From positions 4,522,501 through 4,586,500 of the forward strand of contig NZ_VSRN01000001.1 of assembly GCF_008369915.1 (NCBI RefSeq): a DNA stretch of 64,000 nt, in the 5' to 3' direction. This DNA is from Dyadobacter sp. UC 10 (GTDB lineage: Bacteria; Bacteroidota; Bacteroidia; Cytophagales; Spirosomataceae). This document shows, piece after piece, positions 33,773-41,549 of this stretch. Within the stretch, counting starts at the first letter, position 1, and every line of letters starts with the position of its first letter. The translations under genes and the position numbers were made by a program. The notes beneath the pieces are model-generated. The model was not told the origin of the DNA and searched no databases. It worked only from the letters and a program-made list of their open reading frames with translations.

Positions 33773-35518
33773 TCATTGACCTGATTTAGCGGGGTCCGGC
33801 GGGAATAGCTGGAATTCGGTTATTTCGAAATATCCGACACGTTCCAGAATCGCCAGGCGGAATTTCTGCGCTTTAATGGGTGCTATGGTCTTTTCCCAGG
33901 CGCCCATTTTTTCGCCGGTTGCAAGGGATACCCACTTTTTGCCGTCGTGGTAAAGCACTTCGAATTTCCTGACTTCGGAATTCTGGTAACTTTTCTCACC
34001 CAGCTTCACTTTCCCTACCAGTTGCGGTTTGCCAAGGTCTATTTCCAGCCAGCCCGATGGTTCGTACATGTCCATTACTTCCTTGGACAGGAAATGCAGG
34101 TTCGTGCCATAAAATCTGGAAAAATCGACATCCTTTCTCCGTCCGATCTTCCAGGATGTTTTTGGATTATCGTCAACCGCAGCAGCCGGGTCGTGGTAAA
34201 ACTGCCCGACTGAGCTCGATGCCGTAGCTTTTTTCGCATAAGCAATTGACCCTGTGGTCGAGAACGGAACGATCGGGGCAATGCTGACCGCGTTCTTGTC
34301 AATTGTCAGGATGGCAATGGTCGCAACCGAATCGATTTGGTTGGCAGGGAATGCGAGACTGACTGACTGATCTGTTTGTGTAAAAGGTACTTTGGTGCCG
34401 TCTATCAGCGTGGCGCTAGTGATTTTGGCCGGCATTGCGGGTAGTACCAGTTCTTTTTTGGCTGCATTCAGCATATGCACATATACTTTATTGTCCCTGA
34501 ACGAGCTGACATAATCCGTGGCAGGGGTGTAAACGCCGCCTTTCGTGTTATAAATCGCCGCTTCGTTTTTTGCGATCCAGGCACCCATTTCGCGGGCGCG
34601 GTCGGCGAATTCGGTTGGGAAAACACCGGTACTGTCAGGGCCGATGTTGAAGAGCAGGTTACCGTTTCCGCCCACGCAGCGCAAGAGCGTGTGAAGGGAT
34701 TCTTTCAGGCTGCGCGGATGGTCGTTGAAACGCCAGGCCCATTGATGGCCCATATTTGTGCAGGTTTCCCAGGGAACTTTGCCATAGCCAGCCACAAAGC
34801 CCTCGGGCGTAGCATAGTCGGCATACTTGCCGATATAGGCGTGCGATTCGTCGGGCGTGAATGGTTCCAGACGGTTGTTGATGATGATTCCAGGCTGCAG
34901 TTTCCGGGCAAGGTCGTACACTCTTTTTGGTTCGATAGGGCTCGGTCCGCCTTCAAAGTCAATCCATAACAGACCGATTTTTCCATAGTTGGTCAATAGC
35001 TCACGTACCTGTTCCTCCACTCGATCGGCAAAAACAGCATTAGTGGCCGGGTTACGGCAGTCAGGATCCTTCCAGTCTGCGACGGAAAAATACCAGCAGA
35101 TCGGCATATTGGCTTCGTGCGCCGCCTGCGCGAGTTCTTTACACACATCACGGCCAAAAGGCGTGTTCATGATGTTGTAATCGGTGGTTTTGGTATCGAA
35201 CAGACAAAAGCCGTCGTGGTGTTTGGCGGTTAGCACGATGTACTTCATACCCGAAGCCTTGGCGAGTGCTACCCATTCCTTCGCATTGAAACGCGTAGGG
35301 TTGAACCGCCTGTAAAGCGAGTCATATTTAGCTTTACCATAGCCTTCCCTCGACCAGCTGATTTCCTTACCGATCAATGAAACCGGGCCCCAGTGAATAA
35401 AAAGGCCCATTTTTGAATCCTGCCACCATTTCAGGCGTTGCGCCGTGGTGATGGTACTTTGAGAAAAAGCTTCGAAGCCAAAACAGGACAGCAGTAATAA
35501 CAGGATCGTTTTTTTCAT
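33773..35518 (-). CDS. alpha-L-fucosidase, GH29
   Basis: The 581-residue protein has a signal peptide (cut after FSQ, about residue 20), a GH29 catalytic barrel (about 25-340) and a C-terminal F5/8-type discoidin module (about 440-575). Family signatures are WWQDSKMGLFIHWG, the HH pair in AKHHDGFCLFDT and the nucleophile D187 in LLWIDFEGG. It removes alpha-linked L-fucose from glycans in the periplasm or at the surface. It is the last gene of a five-gene minus-strand operon that imports and oxidises fucose. Confidence 0.94.
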   Translation of the reverse strand: MKKTILLLLLSCFGFEAFSQSTITTAQRLKWWQDSKMGLFIHWGPVSLIGKEISWSREGYGKAKYDSLYRRFNPTRFNAKEWVALAKASGMKYIVLTAKHHDGFCLFDTKTTDYNIMNTPFGRDVCKELAQAAHEANMPICWYFSVADWKDPDCRNPATNAVFADRVEEQVRELLTNYGKIGLLWIDFEGGPSPIEPKRVYDLARKLQPGIIINNRLEPFTPDESHAYIGKYADYATPEGFVAGYGKVPWETCTNMGHQWAWRFNDHPRSLKESLHTLLRCVGGNGNLLFNIGPDSTGVFPTEFADRAREMGAWIAKNEAAIYNTKGGVYTPATDYVSSFRDNKVYVHMLNAAKKELVLPAMPAKITSATLIDGTKVPFTQTDQSVSLAFPANQIDSVATIAILTIDKNAVSIAPIVPFSTTGSIAYAKKATASSSVGQFYHDPAAAVDDNPKTSWKIGRRKDVDFSRFYGTNLHFLSKEVMDMYEPSGWLEIDLGKPQLVGKVKLGEKSYQNSEVRKFEVLYHDGKKWVSLATGEKMGAWEKTIAPIKAQKFRLAILERVGYFEITEFQLFPPDPAKSGQ

Positions 35519-35554
35519 AAGGATGAATGGGAATAGGTAAATATAGATGCTGCG

Positions 35555-36805
35555 TCAGGCGACCAGCGGCTGTTTTACAACATGCCCGGCCTTTGCGTAA
35601 TAAACCAGATATACATAGCATAACACCGGTACGATGAATGCCTGTTTAATACTGAATGAATCAGAAAGCAGCCCCATCACCGGTGGTACTATCGCGCCGC
35701 CGACAATGCTCATAATGATCAGGGAGGATCCGGTTTTAGTGTAAATGCCCAGCTCTTTGATGCTGAGCGTGAACAATATCGGATACATGACCGAGGTGAA
35801 CAGCCCGACAAACGACATCGCATATAATGACACATATCCGACCGTCGTCATGGAAATGGCGATCAATATGATCGCTGCCGCGGCACAGAATGCCAGCATT
35901 CGCGATGGGTTAACGCGCCGGAGCCAATATGCGCCTGCAAGGCGACCGACCAGTACCAGCGCCATATATAATGTGATAAAAAGCGCCGCGCTCTGTTCCG
36001 TCAATCCGGGGATACCCGATGATTTGGCATATCTGATCAGGAAACTCACAATGCCAACTTCCGCACCCAGGTAACAAAATACACCCAATGCACCCAGGAC
36101 CGTGTGCCTGAACCGGAGAACCGATCGTATGCTCGTGCCACCGCCTGTTCCCTCTTCGATTTTGGGCAAACGGATGAATATCAGCAGTAATCCGATGACG
36201 ATAAACAACCCTGCCAGGCTCAGATAAGGCATTTTTACAAGCTGCGCTTCTGAATTGAGGTAGCTGGCGAGCTGATCGGGCGAAAATTGCGCAACGGTTG
36301 TAGTTGGCACTTCCGTGGCATGCAACAGAAAGCGGCTCCCTACAAACGGCCCGATCGTGGCACCAATGGACCCCACCGCCGAAGCGAGGCTCAACCTGCT
36401 CGATGCGCGTTCCGGAGCGCCGAGGATAGAAATGTAGGGAGTGGCAGTTACTTCCAGGAAAGTGAAGCCTGCCGCCATGATAAATAATGCACCCAAAAAG
36501 AGCGGATAGTAGCGGGTATCAGCAGCAGGAAAAAAGAGAAAAGCGCCGATGGATGCCGTGAGCAGGCCCGTCACCATGCCAGCCTTGTAACCATATTTGC
36601 CAATAAACTGCCCCACCGGCAATGCAAGCAGAAAATACCCTCCAAAGAAAGCCGACTGGATCAGCGACGATTGGAAATCGGTAAGCTGGCAGGCACGTTT
36701 CAGGTGCGGAATGAGGATATCGTTGATATTCCGGCTCAGGTTCCAGATAAACATCAGGCTCATTACCACCAAAAGCGGGACTATCACGCCCTTCATATTA
36801 TTCAT
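35555..36805 (-). CDS. fucP: MFS sugar transporter, L-fucose:H+ symporter type
   Basis: The 416-residue protein has about 12 membrane helices and matches the FucP/sugar-porter branch of the major facilitator superfamily (NDILIPHLKRACQLTDFQSSLIQSAFFGGYFL near the start, a typical FucP-like first loop). The ATG overlaps the mutarotase stop by four bases, and the fucosidase follows 36 bases later. In this operon the natural substrate is L-fucose released by the fucosidase; a different 6-deoxyhexose cannot be excluded. Confidence 0.85.
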   Translation of the reverse strand: MNNMKGVIVPLLVVMSLMFIWNLSRNINDILIPHLKRACQLTDFQSSLIQSAFFGGYFLLALPVGQFIGKYGYKAGMVTGLLTASIGAFLFFPAADTRYYPLFLGALFIMAAGFTFLEVTATPYISILGAPERASSRLSLASAVGSIGATIGPFVGSRFLLHATEVPTTTVAQFSPDQLASYLNSEAQLVKMPYLSLAGLFIVIGLLLIFIRLPKIEEGTGGGTSIRSVLRFRHTVLGALGVFCYLGAEVGIVSFLIRYAKSSGIPGLTEQSAALFITLYMALVLVGRLAGAYWLRRVNPSRMLAFCAAAAIILIAISMTTVGYVSLYAMSFVGLFTSVMYPILFTLSIKELGIYTKTGSSLIIMSIVGGAIVPPVMGLLSDSFSIKQAFIVPVLCYVYLVYYAKAGHVVKQPLVA

Positions 36806-37158
36806 TTCAAATGATCATTAAGTAAAAAAACAGGTTTCATTGTGGCCCAATGCTCACCTGGAAGGGCTTCTGCAAGCTTCACCTGGAAACCGGCCATATA
36901 TGCCGCCCATTCGGCCTGGCGGGGTAGCGTCCCCATTTTTTCAAACGCAGTTTTCAAATCTGTCCCTTCCTCGCAGTCCACGATCATAAAGAGCCGCGTA
37001 CCTATCCGGTATATCTGCATATCCACCACCCCGGCTTCCCGGATGCCTGCCGGGATTTCGCGCCAGATGTGTTCCGGCTGGTGATAATGCTCGTAAGTCG
37101 CGATCAGTTCCGGGTCGTCTTGCAGGTCGAGCGCCATGCAGGTTCTTTGTATTGCCAT
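36802..37158 (-). CDS. L-rhamnose/L-fucose mutarotase (DUF718 family)
   Basis: The 118-residue protein belongs to the RhaM-type (DUF718) mutarotases, which interconvert sugar anomers before enzymatic use. Conserved parts are CMALDLQDDPELIATYEHYHQPEHIWREI and QAEWAAYMAGFQVKL. Given its neighbours it probably acts on L-fucose. It lies 4 bases after the SDR gene and overlaps the transporter start by 4 bases. Confidence 0.88.
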   Translation of the reverse strand: MAIQRTCMALDLQDDPELIATYEHYHQPEHIWREIPAGIREAGVVDMQIYRIGTRLFMIVDCEEGTDLKTAFEKMGTLPRQAEWAAYMAGFQVKLAEALPGEHWATMKPVFLLNDHLK

Positions 37159-37162
37159 GTAT

Positions 37163-37948
37163 TTATCGTTTATAACCGAGCTCCGCGCCGCCGCTCACCG
37201 GCATCATGCATCCCGTCACGAACCGCGCCGCATCCGAAATCAGGAACACGGCCACATCCGCGATCACATCGCCTTCCGGGCAGTAACCGAGTGCGTGAAT
37301 GCCGTCCAGATAACTTTCGATTTGACCAGGATCGGGTTGCTCGCCGGCCCATTTCCGGAGCATCGGAGTCCACACGCCCGCAGGGCACACCGCATTCACG
37401 CGTATCCCGAAAGGCGCATAATCCAGCGCCATTGCCTTGGTAAGGGCATTCATACCTCCTTTGGTCGCTACATAAGCCGCATGGTTTTCCTGTCCAATTT
37501 CCCCAACCATGCTGCCGGTGTTCAGAATGCAGCCGTTGGTTTCCTTTAAATGGCTCAGACCATATTTGGTGGTATGGTAAACGCTTTTCAGGTTCACCGA
37601 AAACAGCGCGTCCCATTCATCCTCCGAAGTTTCATGCAGTGGTTTTGACGGACTCGCGATCCCGGCATTGTTATGGATTACGTCCAACCGCCCAAAAGCC
37701 TCCACCGCTTGTGCAATGGCCGCCTTCACATCGGCCGCTCTACTCACATCGCCGCTGAAAGTGATGAGCGGGTTAGCCTCAAAGGCTGTTTGAAATTCTT
37801 CCAATGCGGGCTGGTCCCGGTCCATTACGCAAACGCGCGCACCCTCCCGCAAGTAGGCGCCCGCGCATGCGCGTCCGATGCCTGCGGCGCCTCCCGTGAG
37901 AAAAACCGCCTTGCCTTCCAGTGCCTGTCCAGTTTGTAAAACCGCCAT
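37163..37948 (-). CDS. short-chain dehydrogenase, L-fucose or 2-keto-3-deoxy-L-fuconate dehydrogenase
   Basis: The 261-residue SDR has the nucleotide-binding TGGAAGIG (about 16-23), NNAG (about 92-95), the catalytic Ser in NTGSMVG and YVATK (catalytic Tyr and Lys). Both the first step (L-fucose to fuconolactone) and the fourth step (oxidation of 2-keto-3-deoxy-fuconate) of the oxidative fucose pathway are done by SDR enzymes, and sequence alone does not decide which this is. It is placed 21 bases after the fuconate dehydratase gene. Confidence 0.85.
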   Translation of the reverse strand: MAVLQTGQALEGKAVFLTGGAAGIGRACAGAYLREGARVCVMDRDQPALEEFQTAFEANPLITFSGDVSRAADVKAAIAQAVEAFGRLDVIHNNAGIASPSKPLHETSEDEWDALFSVNLKSVYHTTKYGLSHLKETNGCILNTGSMVGEIGQENHAAYVATKGGMNALTKAMALDYAPFGIRVNAVCPAGVWTPMLRKWAGEQPDPGQIESYLDGIHALGYCPEGDVIADVAVFLISDAARFVTGCMMPVSGGAELGYKR

Positions 37949-37969
37949 TTTTTGATTGTTTTAAATTTC

Positions 37970-39196
37970 CTATTCTTTCAGATCACTGCTGCTGCCCGGT
38001 ACTTGCGGTATCTGGTAGTATCCGCCTGAGATCTGGGCAGGATTTACAAAATATTGACGTAAGTGCGGAATATGTTCGAGAAACAAATGCTCGTGCCCGA
38101 TACCGATGTGGTTGAAGATGACAAGATGCTGATGGATCTGCCCCATATCGCCTACATGCGGCACTACCGGAACACCCATTTTGCGGGAAAGCAGGCTGAT
38201 CGTCAGGAATTCTGAAATGCCGCCGACACGCACCGCATCGACCTGGCAGAAATCCATCGCCCCGGTCTGAAGGAAATTTTTAAATATGACTTTGTTAGGG
38301 ATGTGTTCACCTGTTGCTACTTTAAAAGGAGCAATGGCTTTTGCGATGGCCTGGTGCGCAATTACATCGTCGGGGTGCGTGGGCTCCTCGATCCAGAACG
38401 GGTTGATCTCGCCCAGGCGGCCGCAAATATCCAATGCCTGCGGGAGGTTCCATTTCTGGTTTGCATCCACCATGATCGTCGCTTCCTGGCCCGCAGTGTT
38501 GCGGATCAGGCCCGCACGCCTCAGGTCCCGCGCCGGGTCGTCGGACCCAACTTTTAGTTTCAATGCATTAAAGCCGTTGTCCATCGCCTTTTTTGTATTC
38601 TCGACGATCTTTTCGTCGGAATAATTAAACCAGCCAACCGAGGTATCATAGCCCTTGTAACCGGTTTTGAGTACGCAACCGCGGGATTCGCGGGAAGAGA
38701 AATGCTCTTCCAGTAGCCCGATCGCCTGTTTTTTGGTGAGCACCTCTTCCAGGTAACTCAGATCAAGCGTGTCCACGAGTTGTTCAGGGGTGAGATCCAG
38801 CAACAATTGCCAGAGCGGGACACCACGCGACTTTGCCCATAAATCATAGCACGCATTCACAATCGCGGCCAAAGCCAGGTGGATAACCCCTTTGTGTGGC
38901 CCTAGCCAGCGCAGGGAGGGGGAATCGGCCATGCGCCTGTATTCCTGACCGAAAACCGACATCAGTTCCTCAATTTCGCGGCCTTTCAACGGACCTGAAA
39001 GATATTCAATGGCTTTGCACACCAGGTCGGTGCCGGCGCCGAGCGTAAAAGCAAGTCCGGTACCCGTTAGCCGCGAGTCTGTTTTAAGGCAGCATACGGC
39101 ATAAGCGTATTGCGGTGTGGTGTGCGTGGCGTCCGATCCGACGCCTTCCGGAAGGTCATATCGTTGGTCCCGGATTTCAATAGATGTAATGCGCAT
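37970..39196 (-). CDS. L-fuconate dehydratase, enolase superfamily
   Basis: The 408-residue protein is a mandelate-racemase-type enolase superfamily member. The KxK catalytic motif is in NALKLKVGSDD, the metal ligands follow in IMVDANQKW, FWIEEPTHPDD and ATGEHIPNK, and the catalytic His is in VPHVGDMGQ. The GRGYD-like KTGYKGYDTS segment and the overall pattern match L-fuconate dehydratases, which turn L-fuconate into 2-keto-3-deoxy-L-fuconate. It is the first gene of the fucose operon. A fuconolactonase and an aldolase or hydrolase for the last step are not next to it. Confidence 0.88.
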   Translation of the reverse strand: MRITSIEIRDQRYDLPEGVGSDATHTTPQYAYAVCCLKTDSRLTGTGLAFTLGAGTDLVCKAIEYLSGPLKGREIEELMSVFGQEYRRMADSPSLRWLGPHKGVIHLALAAIVNACYDLWAKSRGVPLWQLLLDLTPEQLVDTLDLSYLEEVLTKKQAIGLLEEHFSSRESRGCVLKTGYKGYDTSVGWFNYSDEKIVENTKKAMDNGFNALKLKVGSDDPARDLRRAGLIRNTAGQEATIMVDANQKWNLPQALDICGRLGEINPFWIEEPTHPDDVIAHQAIAKAIAPFKVATGEHIPNKVIFKNFLQTGAMDFCQVDAVRVGGISEFLTISLLSRKMGVPVVPHVGDMGQIHQHLVIFNHIGIGHEHLFLEHIPHLRQYFVNPAQISGGYYQIPQVPGSSSDLKE

Positions 39197-39610
39197 GGGT
39201 AGAGGATGTCAATATGCTACAAGTAGTTTCTTTTGATTAACGTTTGTTGGTGCTAAACTGGAATGACCTATAAAAATTTGATATTCAATGAATTGGATCA
39301 ATATCTATCTCGTTGATATCCAATGTTTGCTGTATTTGAACCGCTGAGTGTCACATCTGTTATAGAAATTATACAAATGAATACGTAGTAAGTGCATTAA
39401 GTTGATTTCAGATTGATCTTTTATGGTACTATGTTTGCTTTTTTTGAAAATCCCGCTTTCGGAGACAAATCAGGATCATCTATTGCAAAAAGGAGGGTTA
39501 TTGAGGTGGATTCATGATGGGGATTTTTTTCTAATCAGTTTTATGATTTAAATGTGATACCTTATAAAAATTTCCATTGCCCGATCTTTCCCTAAAATCT
39601 AAGAATCACG
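39197..39610. other. divergent control region of the fucose operon and the GH140 gene
   Basis: A 414-base AT-rich region without genes. It holds a 13-base direct repeat (39278-39325, listed separately) closer to the fucose operon, and TATGTTTG at 39430-39437 as a possible -7 element for GH140 (no TTG at the correct distance, and a leader of about 165 bases would result). Confidence 0.45.
39278..39325. repeat. direct repeat TTGATAT(T/C)CAATG, possible regulator site
   Basis: TTGATATTCAATG (39278-39290) and TTGATATCCAATG (39313-39325) differ at one base and start 35 bases apart. Between them ATTGGAT (39292-39298) forms an inverted partner with ATCCAAT (39318-39324). The cluster lies about 80-130 bases upstream of the fuconate dehydratase start and may bind the locus regulator. 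Confidence 0.45.
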
Positions 39611-41038
39611 ATGAGGTATCTGCTAAAAAACTTCTCATGGGTAAATCTCTTGCTGTTCAGGGCATCTCCGGCTATCCTGATTTTTGCATCTTTACCGGAA
39701 ACAGGTCGGGCACAAAGCCTGCGCGTAAGCGATAACCAACGCTATCTTGTTGTATCAGAAGCCAGCACAGGGCAAAACCAGCCGTTCTTTTGGCTGGGTG
39801 ATACAGCCTGGGAATTATTTCACCGTTTAGACCTCACAGAAGCGGAACGCTATTTGAAAAAGCGGGCTGAGCAAGGTTTTACTGTTATTCAGGCGGTGTT
39901 GCTCTCCGAATTGGATGGGCTCAATACCCCGACACCGGAAGGATTTAAACCACTTAAAAACAAAGATCCCGCCAAACCCGACCCCGATTATTTTAAAAAA
40001 GTAGACGCCATTATTGACCTGGCCGGTAAATATGGTTTGTATATAGGTTTGTTACCAACCTGGGGTGACAAAGTCAATGGAGACAAAGGGGCGGCCATCT
40101 TTAACCCGGACAACGCCAGAACTTACGGTCAATTCTTAGGAAACCGTTATAAAAATAAAAATAATATTATCTGGATTTTAGGCGGAGATCGCACCGTAGA
40201 AAAGCAGGAGTTTCTGGCCATCTGGCGCGCGATGGCTGTCGGCGTAACGGAGGGTATTGGTGGGGCGGACAAAGGTGTGATTACATTTCATCCCAGAGGC
40301 GGGCGTTCGTCTTCTACAGAATTTCATCAGGATGCCTGGCTTGACTTTAATATGCTGCAAACCGGCCATTGCCGCGAAACCATGGAGCATCATAAAGTAT
40401 TCGAAGATTATCAACTTACACCAGTTAAGCCGGTGATCAACGGTGAGCCTATTTACGAAGAGCACCCGGTCTGCTTTAATTTAAAAGACATGGGTTACAG
40501 CACGCCCTATGATATACGTAAGGCTGCTTATTTATCGGTATTTGGTGGGGCGTTTGGCCATACCTATGGGGTTCATGCGGTTTGGCAGTTTTTCGATACA
40601 AACCGCAAACCCGTTAATTTTGCACCGAAGCCGTGGCACGAATCGCTGGATTTGGCGGGAGCCAATCAACTGAAACACCTAAAAACGCTGATGCTGTCGC
40701 GTCCGTACCTGGACCGCTTTCCGAATCAAAATCTTTTGTCAGAAGCTGATTGCAACACCACTTTAATCCAGGCCACGCAAGGCAAAGATTATGTATTTGT
40801 TTACAGCGCGCAGGGCAAGCCTTTTACATTAAGCATGGGCAAGATTAGCGGTGAAAAAGTGGTCGCCAACTGGTTTAATCCCCGCACCGGCGAGTGCAAA
40901 GATGCCGGTTCTTTCAATAATACCGGTCAGCAGCTGTTTACTCCTCCAGCAGTGGGCCGGGAAGGTTTGGATTGGGTATTGATTGTAGATGACGCTGCTA
41001 AAAATTACCCCCTGCCTGTGGCGGCTAAAATGAAGTGA
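39611..41038 (+). CDS. GH140-type (DUF4038) apiosidase-like glycoside hydrolase
   Basis: The 475-residue protein has a signal peptide (cut after RAQS, about residue 35), a DUF4038 TIM-barrel (about 40-370) and a C-terminal beta-sandwich (putative collagen-binding-like domain, about 385-465). The family opening FFWLGDTAWELFHRLDL is clear. Likely catalytic acids are D193 in WILGGDR and E279 in VINGEPIYE. The founding GH140 enzyme cleaves apiose from rhamnogalacturonan-II. The gene is divergent from the fucose operon and somewhat more AT-rich than it, which may mean separate acquisition. Confidence 0.88.
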   Translation: MRYLLKNFSWVNLLLFRASPAILIFASLPETGRAQSLRVSDNQRYLVVSEASTGQNQPFFWLGDTAWELFHRLDLTEAERYLKKRAEQGFTVIQAVLLSELDGLNTPTPEGFKPLKNKDPAKPDPDYFKKVDAIIDLAGKYGLYIGLLPTWGDKVNGDKGAAIFNPDNARTYGQFLGNRYKNKNNIIWILGGDRTVEKQEFLAIWRAMAVGVTEGIGGADKGVITFHPRGGRSSSTEFHQDAWLDFNMLQTGHCRETMEHHKVFEDYQLTPVKPVINGEPIYEEHPVCFNLKDMGYSTPYDIRKAAYLSVFGGAFGHTYGVHAVWQFFDTNRKPVNFAPKPWHESLDLAGANQLKHLKTLMLSRPYLDRFPNQNLLSEADCNTTLIQATQGKDYVFVYSAQGKPFTLSMGKISGEKVVANWFNPRTGECKDAGSFNNTGQQLFTPPAVGREGLDWVLIVDDAAKNYPLPVAAKMK

Positions 41039-41060
41039 CCAGAAGCGTATTACATCATGT

Positions 41061-41537
41061 TCATTTTATCATTTCATATACATCAAACTCATGCTCGGGC
41101 GCGTTAGCCGGCACAGTCGCTTTCAGCCTTCCGAATTTGAGATCCAGGTGAATGATAATCTCATCATTGGAGGTGACCGGCATGCAGCTTTTGATGTAGG
41201 CTATCATATTTCTCTGGTACAATTTAATAATTTTCTTACTCCATGATTTTTCACGAAAAGTGCAAAGGAATAGGCTGTATCTCGGATCATTGATCAGGGT
41301 AGTGATCTTTTCAAGGTCCGAGGAAATAGTGAGCAGTTTCCCTTCTTTTTCCGCCAGCCGGGCCGCGTGCGCTTTACCGGATTTTTCATCTTTGTAGGGC
41401 GTGGCGATAAATCCATTCCCCTCCCTGATGCCCGGCCAGTTGAAGCGTTGCAAAACAATGAAGTGGTTGCCATGCTGGGTGAGCCGGCGGATCATCGGCA
41501 GGTTCAGGATTTCAAAAGGGTTATAAGCGGCTGTCAT
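41061..41537 (-). CDS. unknown 158-residue protein in the imu-dnaE2 operon
   Basis: The product is soluble, without a signal peptide or recognised motif. It has an N-terminal basic/aromatic part (PMIRRLTQHGNHFIVLQRFNWPGI) and a helical middle with LINDPRYSLFLCTFREKSW. It lies 12 bases after dnaE2 on the same strand, so it is probably co-expressed with the mutagenesis cassette. The function is unknown; a passenger role in the damage response is only a guess from position. Confidence 0.65.
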   Translation of the reverse strand: MTAAYNPFEILNLPMIRRLTQHGNHFIVLQRFNWPGIREGNGFIATPYKDEKSGKAHAARLAEKEGKLLTISSDLEKITTLINDPRYSLFLCTFREKSWSKKIIKLYQRNMIAYIKSCMPVTSNDEIIIHLDLKFGRLKATVPANAPEHEFDVYEMIK

Positions 41538-41549
41538 ATTGAAAGCTCT

